A stretch of DNA of 64,000 bases from NCBI GenBank assembly GCA_015272395.1, contig JACYLQ010000037.1, forward strand, positions 1 to 64,000. Direction: 5' to 3'. Of this stretch, positions 44,261 through 51,564 are shown piece by piece. The DNA is from Calothrix sp. C42_A2020_038 (GTDB taxonomy: Bacteria; Cyanobacteriota; Cyanobacteriia; Cyanobacteriales; Nostocaceae). The position numbers and the translations under genes were made by a program. Below the pieces are notes generated by a model. It did not search any database and was not told where the DNA came from. It saw only the letters and a list, made by a program, of their open reading frames with translations. Position 1 is the first letter of the stretch, and the number at the start of each line of letters is the position of its first letter.

Positions 44261-45091
44261 TTATTCAGAGGATTTACTATAGCCCAAACTGATTGTACCC
44301 GGAGACAAGAAAAAATCTGGTGTATCTACTGATTTTGAATCCAAAGTTTCCATGCGAACATGGAGACACCCTGTAGATGTTACCCCAACTACGGTACCCA
44401 AAACATCATCTAAGTAAACTCCTTCTCCAATATTTGTCAATAAACTGGTGTAGTTAGGCAAGAGTACATCTACTCCTTTTTGAGTCATACATTCAATACC
44501 GGATTCTATACCAAGCAGTACCTGAGTAGCGAGCATTTCAATATTAGATATCGTAGGTATTGCTGTAATATCTTGCTGTAGCCATGATTCCAAATTAATA
44601 CCTGTCGTGGGGACTGAGTTTGACCAGTTAATACCAACACCAATCACGGCTTGGCTAATTTTGCCATAGCTGATTTTGGTTTCTGTTAAAATACCCCCCA
44701 ACTTGAATTTATTCAAAACTAAATCGTTAGGCCATTTAATCGCAACAGGGATGTTGCAGTTTCGCAATTGTTTAGCAATTCCCCAAGCAGTAGCAAAGGT
44801 TAACTGGTAACTATTCTGCACTTCTATATTTGGTGTGATAGCGACCGAGAGGTATAACCCACCTCTTGATGACAACCACTGGCGCCCCCATTGTCCACGT
44901 CCTGCTGTTTGCTGCTCCGCAATGACTACAGTCCCTGAAGGGGCACCTTCTTGTACTAATTTCCACAATACTTGATTTGTTGAAGTGACGTTATCGTACA
45001 AATGTAGCGAAAAAGGTAGATAACGACTTTGACGCGCGCTGTTGTTGGCTGCTTCTAAAGCTGCTTCGATTTTTTGTTTGTCGAGTTCCAC
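44261..45091 (-). CDS. birA: Biotin--[acetyl-CoA carboxylase] ligase
   Basis: A 276-residue class I biotin protein ligase without an N-terminal helix-turn-helix. It shows VTSTNQVLW (STN motif), the biotinyl-AMP loop AEQQTAGRGQWGRQW (about 58-72), and IKWPNDLVLNKFKLGGILTE (about 118-137), with a C-terminal SH3-like segment. It charges the BCCP subunit of acetyl-CoA carboxylase. The start is GTG at 45091; no nearer ATG is available. It has no regulatory DNA-binding domain, so it is not expected to repress biotin genes. Confidence 0.93.
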   Translation of the reverse strand: MELDKQKIEAALEAANNSARQSRYLPFSLHLYDNVTSTNQVLWKLVQEGAPSGTVVIAEQQTAGRGQWGRQWLSSRGGLYLSVAITPNIEVQNSYQLTFATAWGIAKQLRNCNIPVAIKWPNDLVLNKFKLGGILTETKISYGKISQAVIGVGINWSNSVPTTGINLESWLQQDITAIPTISNIEMLATQVLLGIESGIECMTQKGVDVLLPNYTSLLTNIGEGVYLDDVLGTVVGVTSTGCLHVRMETLDSKSVDTPDFFLSPGTISLGYSKSSE

Positions 45092-45248
45092 AGCAGTTAA
45101 TACAATTAGGACGCTTGTTAAACTAGCATAAAAAATTATTGGTTAAACTATTATCTAAGAGCTTACCGATTAAGGGGATGTAAAATTTCCAACTATCAAG
45201 ATCAACGTGGTTGACAAAATTTAATTTTATTTCTGGGGTTAGTTGACA

Positions 45249-46046
45249 ATGCATAAGTGGCACTGGCGTACTTGGGAAGAATTACCGTACTTAACTTGTA
45301 GTTTATTAGAAGCGTTTCCACATGGTTTTTTTACCCAACAATTTGTGGGAAAACCGCCATTAGAATTGACAAATGTACTACATAGTGAGGCTTCAGGATA
45401 TCGTCTTAAGCAAGTACATGGTAATGTTGTTTTAACTCCACAGGAGATAAATAACAAGCTTGTAAAAGGTGGTGATGATGTCGAGGAGGTTGGAGATACG
45501 ACGCTTGTACACGGTGATGGTATAGCTAGTGATCAGCCTCAGCAAGCTGTATGGGTTGCTAGTGCAGATTGTACACCAGCACTAATTGCTGATACTAAAA
45601 CAGGTGCTGTGGCAGCAGTACACGCAGGATGGCGTGGTACAGCCAAAAAAATTATACCAGTAGCAATTGGGCGCCTAGTGTCCCAAGGTAGTAAGTTAGA
45701 AGACTTACGTATCGCGCTCGGTCCGGCAATTGCAGGTGAAGTGTATCAAGTCTCAATCCAAACTGCTGCCGAAGTCGGCGCCACAATTTCATCACAAGAC
45801 TCAGAAGAGAAAATAATAGAAACCCTGTTAGAACAGCCAAACTCACCGATATTAGATGACCCAGAACCAGGTAAAGTCCGCTTAGATGTGCGACGGGTAA
45901 ACGTAATGCAAATGGAAAGTATGGGAATAAGTGGCGAACAAATAGCTGTTTCTCCTTACTGCACTTTTCAAACTCCCCAACACTTCTTCTCTTACCGACG
46001 CGACAAAATGAAAAAAATACAATGGTCAGGAATTGTTAGTAGATAG
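45249..46046 (+). CDS. pgeF: Peptidoglycan editing factor / laccase-domain protein
   Basis: A 265-residue member of the YfiH/LACC1 family. Zinc-site residues are in LKQVHGN, SADCTPALIAD and VHAGWRGTA, and the tail has SPYCTFQTPQHFFSYRRD. Family members act as purine nucleoside phosphorylases or deaminases; the E. coli protein has been named PgeF for removing wrong peptidoglycan precursors. I start at the ATG 45249 rather than the TTG two codons earlier. Divergent from birA. Confidence 0.9.
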   Translation: MHKWHWRTWEELPYLTCSLLEAFPHGFFTQQFVGKPPLELTNVLHSEASGYRLKQVHGNVVLTPQEINNKLVKGGDDVEEVGDTTLVHGDGIASDQPQQAVWVASADCTPALIADTKTGAVAAVHAGWRGTAKKIIPVAIGRLVSQGSKLEDLRIALGPAIAGEVYQVSIQTAAEVGATISSQDSEEKIIETLLEQPNSPILDDPEPGKVRLDVRRVNVMQMESMGISGEQIAVSPYCTFQTPQHFFSYRRDKMKKIQWSGIVSR

Positions 46047-46052
46047 TTAGGA

Positions 46053-46083
46053 GTAGAGACGCGAGCAACCGGAGCGTCTCTAC
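46053..46083. terminator. GTAGAGACGC hairpin after pgeF
   Basis: GTAGAGACGC (46053-46062), 11-nt loop GAGCAACCGGA, GCGTCTCTAC (46074-46083). Six bases after the pgeF stop. Near-identical to 42365-42395; no T-run on this copy. Confidence 0.65.
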
Positions 46084-46094
46084 GGAGTTGGAAA

Positions 46095-46307
46095 TTGTCA
46101 GACTGGAAAAGTTTCACACAAGGCTTGAAGAACGGCAAGCAATACAATGCTGATCTCTCAGCTTCGTATAATATTGGTGCTAGATATTGGTACTCATTAA
46201 TTGTGGGAGATAAGTATTTTTCTAGAGTGTTCGTAGGCAAAAGTTCCAACGACACACTGAGGACGCCAGTAACTCTGGATACGTTGAGAAGTCTTAAGGT
46301 TTCTTAG
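46095..46307 (+). pseudogene. C-terminal remnant of an IS200/IS605 OrfB (TnpB-like) gene
   Basis: Seventy codons are open. The segment QYNADLSASYNIGARYWY matches the end of TnpB/OrfB proteins, where NADLxASYNIG carries the last RuvC aspartate. The following residues resemble tails often seen in degraded cyanobacterial copies. No upstream TnpB body is present (pgeF ends 50 bp before), so only the 3' end of the element remains. Confidence 0.6.
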
Positions 46308-46316
46308 CGAAAGAAT

Positions 46317-46347
46317 CCCCAACTATATTGCTTGCAATTAGTTGGGG
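46317..46347. repeat. Hairpin beside the OrfB remnant
   Basis: CCCCAACTA (46317-46325) pairs with TAGTTGGGG (46339-46347); the inner ATTGC/GCAAT (46327-46331 with 46334-46338) continues the stem with one unpaired T. Likely the right-end hairpin of the IS relic, possibly now a terminator ahead of the acyltransferase gene. Confidence 0.6.
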
Positions 46348-46391
46348 TGCGTTCAAATATACAATATCCCTTTTTGCTTTTTGGAGCCTGA

Positions 46392-47237
46392 ATGTCGGAA
46401 CAGCAACAAAATACTCAACCTAGGTTGGGATGGTCATTACAAGAAAGAGATACCAGGTATATTAAATCATTGATGCCAATTTGGGAGTTGCTGTACCGCT
46501 ATTACTTTCGTGTACAAACGAGTGGTTGGGAAAACATACCCAATGATGCTCCAGTTTTACTTGTAGGTTCGCATAATGGTGGTATTGCGGCGCCTGATAT
46601 GCATATGATGATGTATGACTGGTTTGTTCGATTTGGTGTCGAACGTCGAGTATACGGGTTAATGCATCCTAAAGCTTGGCAAGTTAGTCCAGAAATCGGT
46701 CAACTAGCAGCGAAATTAGGAGCAATTATCGCACGTCCACGGATAGCAACAGCAGCACTCCGTACTGGTGCCAGTTTATTAGTATACCCTGGTGGTCCCC
46801 AAGATTTATTTCGACTGCATTCAATGCGTCATCAAATATACTTTCACAAACGACAAGGTTTTATCAAACTAGCACTGCGTGAAAATGTACCTATTGTTCC
46901 GGTAATATCAACTGGCGCCCACGATACATTAATTATCCTAAAAGATATATACCCAATCGTACAGAAAATACACGAAATGGGAATTCCCTGGCTGATGAAT
47001 GTAGACCCCGAAGTATTTCCAATATATTTAGGTTTACCGTGGGGATTAGGGATTGGTCCTTTACCAAATATTCCATTTCCTGTACAAATTCATACTAGAG
47101 TATGCCCACCAATTGTATTTGAAAGGTATGGTAAAGAAGCGGCATTAGATAAAGTTTATGTTAATGATTGTTATGAAATGGTTGTTAGTAAAATGCAGTA
47201 TGAATTGGATATATTGGTAAAAAATAGTCACGTTTAG
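46392..47237 (+). CDS. Lysophospholipid acyltransferase-like (PlsC domain)
   Basis: A 281-residue protein of the glycerolipid acyltransferase superfamily. The catalytic block is SHNGGIAAPDMHMMMYDWF (about 54-72; the His and later Asp replace the classical HX4D spacing as in the cyanobacterial subgroup I know). It is followed by YPGGPQDLFR (about 134) and the VPIVPVISTGAHD strand (about 168). No clear signal peptide; probably a peripheral membrane protein adding an acyl chain to a lipid. Monocistronic. Confidence 0.8.
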   Translation: MSEQQQNTQPRLGWSLQERDTRYIKSLMPIWELLYRYYFRVQTSGWENIPNDAPVLLVGSHNGGIAAPDMHMMMYDWFVRFGVERRVYGLMHPKAWQVSPEIGQLAAKLGAIIARPRIATAALRTGASLLVYPGGPQDLFRLHSMRHQIYFHKRQGFIKLALRENVPIVPVISTGAHDTLIILKDIYPIVQKIHEMGIPWLMNVDPEVFPIYLGLPWGLGIGPLPNIPFPVQIHTRVCPPIVFERYGKEAALDKVYVNDCYEMVVSKMQYELDILVKNSHV

Positions 47238-47422
47238 AACCTCCACTACCCCAACAAATTCAGGGGGTTAGGGGAATCAAATTATGATTTTAAAAGATAA
47301 TGTTACCTACTCTCTAAAAATTCATCAACCGTAATGAGTGCGAAAGGAAATACGCAGCATATAAAACAGGCGCCTCAACCAAAAATGAAAGTGTTGGCGC
47401 CAATATTTGAATTAACTACAAT

Positions 47423-48166
47423 TTATTCAACACCAAATTCAACCGATACAACAGCGGTAATATCCTTATCTATGGATGAGGTATCGTAAATACCAGAATC
47501 ACTAACAGCAGTTGAGTTACGTGATGTGATTTGGAACACACCAGTTTTTGCACTACGTACTGCTCCGATTCTATTTCCTGTGCTGCGAGCAATTGCTTCT
47601 GCTCTGGCTTTAGCGTCCTTAGTAGCCTCGCCAACCATCTCGACTCGTAATTTGCTAAGTTGTGTATATAAATATTCAGGTGGTTCAGAAACAATAGGAA
47701 TGCCTTCATTTATTAGTTCGGTCGCTTGCTGCGATAGTTGACTTATCCGTTCAACATCAGACGAGCGAATTTCATAGCGTTGGTTGAGACGGTAAGCTAA
47801 TATATTCCCAGTTTCACGTCCATTTATGACTTCGGGAACTGTAGATGTATCGATAGAACTTGGTGTTATTTCGTTATCGGGCACTTGTCTCTGTTTAAGA
47901 TAACCTTGCAATCGTTCGCTACGACTTTTAAGTTCTTGATACGCAGCCTGGGCTGTTGGTTGCTGACTAGAAACCGATACTCTCCAAATAATATAGTCTG
48001 AACGAATAGGGCGCTTTGCCGAACCTGTCACTGTCACTACATCAGTTTGTCTTAGATTACGAATTGCACTGGCGCCGATAAACGAACCAGCTACCAACGC
48101 GAGGGATAAAGCAAATAACCCACTAAACAGCTGAGGAAAACGTTCGCGAAAAGATGTATTTTGCAT
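47423..48166 (-). CDS. SIMPL (DUF541) domain periplasmic protein
   Basis: A 247-residue protein with an N-terminal membrane anchor (about 10-32) and one SIMPL/DUF541 domain: VTVTGSAKRPIRSDYIIWRVSV (about 42-63), a long helix AYQELKSRSERLQGYL, and EVINGRETGNILAYRLNQ. The family forms periplasmic oligomers; its function is poorly defined, sometimes linked to oxidative stress. It ends near two GGCGCC sites and reads away from the accessory islet. Confidence 0.88.
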   Translation of the reverse strand: MQNTSFRERFPQLFSGLFALSLALVAGSFIGASAIRNLRQTDVVTVTGSAKRPIRSDYIIWRVSVSSQQPTAQAAYQELKSRSERLQGYLKQRQVPDNEITPSSIDTSTVPEVINGRETGNILAYRLNQRYEIRSSDVERISQLSQQATELINEGIPIVSEPPEYLYTQLSKLRVEMVGEATKDAKARAEAIARSTGNRIGAVRSAKTGVFQITSRNSTAVSDSGIYDTSSIDKDITAVVSVEFGVE

Positions 48167-49031
48167 ATAATTTTGTTAAGAAATAAAGTTATCCACCGCT
48201 AATTCGTCATGAGCCAATATTCCATGCACCACAAGCTCTGCCATGACATAAAATTAGCTAGGATATTAACTACTTGGTCTGCATTTATAGTTCCTGAACC
48301 ATTATCTAAACTTTATACTTATAATGTTAGTTCAAACGCCCTGGCGAAAGCCAAGGACGCAGTACCCTTGGGGTTTTAACCCACATTCCGCACCCCAGGC
48401 GCCACATGCAATAAATCAGTACTGGAAAACTATAAAGTACATTTGATAATTATGAATTTAATGAGAATTTATATTATTAATACTGGTTTTGATGTATTAA
48501 TCAATTTTTACATGGTAAAATTTCAACACAATATTATGAAGGAAAAAATTACTTTAAGTTATGTGTTGCACTAACTATAAACTAGGTAAACACTTATTTT
48601 ATCTTCCATAAATATTACACCAATCAGCAAACTAAAATTAAGTGTAATTTAAACAAATTTAACAAGAGTATAGTAGTTTCACTTAAACAGATAATGATTG
48701 GATGGCGCCTTTGCATCATTGATAGTTGTTTGCAGCTTGGGGCGCAAAATGTTAGTTCAAGCGTCGAAGCAACGATATTTAATTAACAATAATGTTTTTA
48801 ATGTTTTTTAGAATGCGCTACACTTATGCTCGTTCCTATTAAGTAGTATTATTAATATTAATATTTTTTTACTATCCACGTAAGTGCCAGAACATTAAAA
48901 ATTACACAATCCAATATTCTAATCAAGCGGAGGCACGGTATCTAAAACTGCACCGACGCAAGGTAAACGGCGCCTCAAAGACACCTAAAAATGTGAAAAT
49001 ATAAATAAATACTTTACTAAATACCTACTGT
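48167..49031. other. 865-bp intergenic region with structured GC-rich block
   Basis: No gene that I can support. A GC-rich segment at 48338-48412 has small stems (TGGC/GCCA at 48342-48353, GGGTT/AACCC at 48372-48383) and differs sharply from its AT-rich surroundings. It could be a mobile-element scrap or a small RNA. The 13-mer AATGTTAGTTCAA occurs at about 48323 and again at about 48750. The region adjoins the transposase scrap at 49032 and probably marks the left edge of an insertion-prone islet. Confidence 0.4.
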
Positions 49032-49229
49032 ATGTCTAATTTTAAAGATATTGAAGTTCAAAATCTTGACCATTTAGGTATAGTTGCAGGAATAATTGAT
49101 TCAATTGGATTAGTAGAAATAATTAATAATTTATTAGGATTCGGAAAACGCAACTATGCTTGGCTTACTGATGTACAACAGGAAGTGTTACACACGCTTG
49201 AAAAACCATACGGTTTGATTGAAACTTGA
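49032..49229 (+). pseudogene. Transposase N-terminal scrap (DUF4277/IS1634-like)
   Basis: Sixty-five codons from ATG to TGA. IEVQNLDHLGIVAGIIDSIG and LVEIINNLLG match the DUF4277 N-terminus of IS1634-type DDE transposases. After residue 36 the text (FGKRNYAWLTDV) no longer follows the family, which normally continues for several hundred residues. It is therefore a deletion remnant. It marks the left side of the three-gene cassette. Confidence 0.65.
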
Positions 49230-49257
49230 CAGAAGCAAAAAATTTAAATTTTAGCGT

Positions 49258-50013
49258 TTAAGAATCGTAAAGAGATTTTAAGTGTGTCGGTAAGTCTATT
49301 TCACAAAACTCTGTAGCAGGAGTAGTGGGTAAACCACTTAGCTCAAATAAATCTCTGATTTTTCGCGTAATAATTTGGATTAAAGTGCCATTTTTATCCA
49401 GTTCAAATATATCGCTTTTATTCAGAACAACTATTATCTTATTTGTTTTAGCATGAAAAATTATTTGGCGAAGTCTACAATCACGAACTGCTCTTTGTTT
49501 AGAACTTCCTGCTTTTGGAAAACCGCTTGCTCCATTGAGCGTAAAAAAAATACCAAGACCTGAACCTGTTAGGTTTAAATCCATGATGCTACATAAACGA
49601 GCAAATTGCTTATCAGGTAAGGGGTAATTTGTTGCTTTTGCTTCAACTACAATATCTCTTTTCTCTGTATTAAGGTATAGCAGCTTACAAACATTTAACC
49701 AGGCAATATCATCTCCACTGACTAACAAATCATATTGAGGACCTGCTGACTGGAAGCTTTTGATGCTTTGGACACCCTTTAATCCTTTAAATACCAGTAC
49801 AACAATCTGTTCTAATAGCTTTCCTGCTTCTTGTGTTTGCGATTGTGTTGGTTTTGTTAACTGTATATACTTATCTAATTTGTCTAAATAATCAGAAAGC
49901 CTTTTGTCTGCTTGATATAAATAAGAAGCTAATGTGTTTAAGCCTGGTTCACCTTGCTCAAGTTTTTCCATTGCATCGATAATGACTTGAACAAGTTGGT
50001 CTTGACTATACAT
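49258..50013 (-). CDS. Predicted PD-(D/E)XK nuclease
   Basis: A 251-residue protein, last in a three-gene cassette on the - strand. A helical N-terminal half is followed by what reads as a restriction-endonuclease fold: Glu in the helix GKLLEQIVVLVFKGL (about 63-77), Asp in PQYDLLVSG (about 92), the E-x-K signature IVVEAKATNY (about 119-128), then RLCSIMDLNLTGSGLGIFFTLNG. These are the expected order and spacing for PD-(D/E)XK enzymes. I do not recognise a characterised subfamily. It starts 33 bp after the zinc-ribbon gene. Two transposase scraps flank the cassette. Confidence 0.65.
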   Translation of the reverse strand: MYSQDQLVQVIIDAMEKLEQGEPGLNTLASYLYQADKRLSDYLDKLDKYIQLTKPTQSQTQEAGKLLEQIVVLVFKGLKGVQSIKSFQSAGPQYDLLVSGDDIAWLNVCKLLYLNTEKRDIVVEAKATNYPLPDKQFARLCSIMDLNLTGSGLGIFFTLNGASGFPKAGSSKQRAVRDCRLRQIIFHAKTNKIIVVLNKSDIFELDKNGTLIQIITRKIRDLFELSGLPTTPATEFCEIDLPTHLKSLYDS

Positions 50014-50046
50014 AAATTAGGTTTTAGATTAAACAAATTCTATTGG

Positions 50047-50391
50047 CTACTTGAATTCTGCCATTAAATCAAAAGATAGCTCATCATAATTGTCTATACT
50101 TTTATCACAATTTGGGCAAGTCCAAGGTAAATTAGGAAAACCTTTACCATATGGAATTGCTCCTACTGGAACTTCGGGTTCACAGTTGTGATAAATAAGA
50201 AGTTTCATCTCACAAAGTCCTTGAGCCTCGAGAACTGACAATACAGCGAGAGCTTCAGAATATTCTATTCCCAACCAGACAGCAAGTTGATGCGGCATTA
50301 CTGTTGTCCATGCCTTAAGCTGCTTGCTCAGTTCCGCCTTGTGCTTTTCAGATAGGAAGTTTAAACTTCCTTTTAATATGGAGCTAGTCAT
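50047..50391 (-). CDS. Winged-helix plus zinc-ribbon-like small protein
   Basis: A 114-residue protein from the ATG at 50391, which has GAGG nine bases upstream. A TTG at 50406 would overlap the preceding gene by 4 bp. Residues about 25-65 look like a winged helix (MPHQLAVWLGIEYSEALAVL then SVLEAQGLCEMKLLIYH). The end contains Cys/His residues in YHNCEPE and WTCPNCDKS that could bind zinc. This combination suits a DNA- or protein-sensing adaptor. Family unknown to me. It is the middle gene of the cassette. Confidence 0.6.
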   Translation of the reverse strand: MTSSILKGSLNFLSEKHKAELSKQLKAWTTVMPHQLAVWLGIEYSEALAVLSVLEAQGLCEMKLLIYHNCEPEVPVGAIPYGKGFPNLPWTCPNCDKSIDNYDELSFDLMAEFK

Positions 50392-50402
50392 AACCCATAG
50401 CC

Positions 50403-50912
50403 TCAAAGTCCCAGTTCCTTCAGTAGAAACTTAAGAACCCCGGTACTACCACCATAATACTCCATAAAGCACTTTAAATGCTCAAAACAATCTTGAGTTG
50501 TGGAGTTGGGTTTTAGTCCAAAATAGCAGTGTGCTTTAAAAAGATTTTCCAGTTTATATTTTTTTAACTTATTTGGCTCTTGAATTGGGCCATACCAGCC
50601 TTCTTCTCCAAATTCACTTAATAGTAATGCAGGAGAATTAAGAGTTGGAGTACTCTTGTGCAAACCTATTTGAATGCTCAACCATGTTCTAGGCTGCTTT
50701 ACATACTCAAGCAATACTTCATTAGGGGTTAATTTACCTTTTTCAAGTGCATCAGCCACTTTTGAAGCTACTTCATCTTTTCTTAAGTTTCGTTGTCCCG
50801 ACGAAATTAGTCCTCGTAGGATATCAGCAGTAAATTCTTTGCTAGACAAAAATTTTACACTAAAATCTCTTCCAGGTGGAAAGCCACAATCAACGAAAGC
50901 ATTAATATTCAT
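50403..50912 (-). CDS. Unknown protein, first gene of nuclease cassette
   Basis: A 169-residue protein with AGGA upstream of its ATG. No signal or membrane segment. It has mixed helices (FTADILRGLISSGQRNLRKD, then VASKVADALEKGKLTPNEVL) and Trp/Tyr/Gly-containing central motifs (EFGEEGWYGPIQEP). I recognise no domain. It ends 11 bp before the winged-helix gene start and shares its direction with both following genes, so the three form one transcription unit. A role cannot be assigned. Confidence 0.6.
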   Translation of the reverse strand: MNINAFVDCGFPPGRDFSVKFLSSKEFTADILRGLISSGQRNLRKDEVASKVADALEKGKLTPNEVLLEYVKQPRTWLSIQIGLHKSTPTLNSPALLLSEFGEEGWYGPIQEPNKLKKYKLENLFKAHCYFGLKPNSTTQDCFEHLKCFMEYYGGSTGVLKFLLKELGL

Positions 50913-51159
50913 AGGCTGTTGTCCTAAGAAAAGACTGACGAACTTGAAACTATGTTAAAAAAAGAGCATACCATTCGGAGCAATTATTATGAAATACTTA
51001 CAAGTCTCATTTCAAGTTTCGTAACTACAGTATTTAGTTTTGATTACTTAAAACCTTAAGTAATCCTCGTCTACTTTCAAACCCGTAGCTTTTTCTGTTT
51101 ATAATAATATGTTTTGCTAAAACTTCGATTTTCAATATGGGTGGGGGTTTATGTTATAG

Positions 51160-51375
51160 AAATATCTACTCGCTTTTCAAGAGCAATTATTTGATCTAAT
51201 GGCACCCGACTTGACATTAGAGATTCTTGACCAACTTCTACCCGAAAGGGTTCATAGAAACAACCCAAGAGTTGTGAAAAAGCCTGTATCAAAATTTCTC
51301 TCTAAAAAAGTTAAACACAGAGGTACTGGAAAAATCACCAATCCACAATTGTTCGTTGTTTCAAGCACTGCATAG
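51160..51375 (+). pseudogene. C-terminal remnant of an IS4-type transposase
   Basis: After an in-frame TAG at 51157-51159 the frame reads KYLLAFQEQLFDLMAPDL, then LLPERVHRNNPRVVKKPVSK and FLSKKVKHRGTG, stop at 51373-51375. The (N)PRVVKxPxSKxxSKK pattern is typical of the very end of IS4-family transposases in cyanobacteria. The catalytic core is absent. It is the right flank of the nuclease cassette. Confidence 0.65.
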
Positions 51376-51470
51376 CCTTAACTGAACCGTATTGGCATAT
51401 AATATCAGAAATCAAGTCAACACCACGGTCAGAAAAATGTAGTCTCCAATTGGTAAATATAACTACATTA

Positions 51471-51490
51471 GCCCGCTTGCGCGGGCTTTG
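51471..51490 (+). terminator. GC-rich hairpin with T-run
   Basis: GCCCGC (51471-51476), TTGC, GCGGGC (51481-51486), then TTTGTTC. Terminator-like on the + strand, where it would end the IS relic; it also lies 75 bp past the end of the ThDP-enzyme gene on the - strand. The rest of 50913-51564 outside this and the IS relic shows nothing more. Confidence 0.5.
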
Positions 51491-51564
51491 TTCGTATAGC
51501 ACCATCCTTTGGGATGACGGGCAATGAGGTTGTTCGGGGCAACCCTACCCGTCTGAAGCCAAAA

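Noticed and set aside
48900..49000. tRNA-like GC block before the transposase scrap
   Set aside because: No acceptor stem or T-loop (GTTCRA) arrangement could be formed.
50913..51159. Additional gene upstream of the nuclease cassette
   Set aside because: No frame longer than a few dozen codons with start and ribosome site; only promoter-like and IS-derived DNA.
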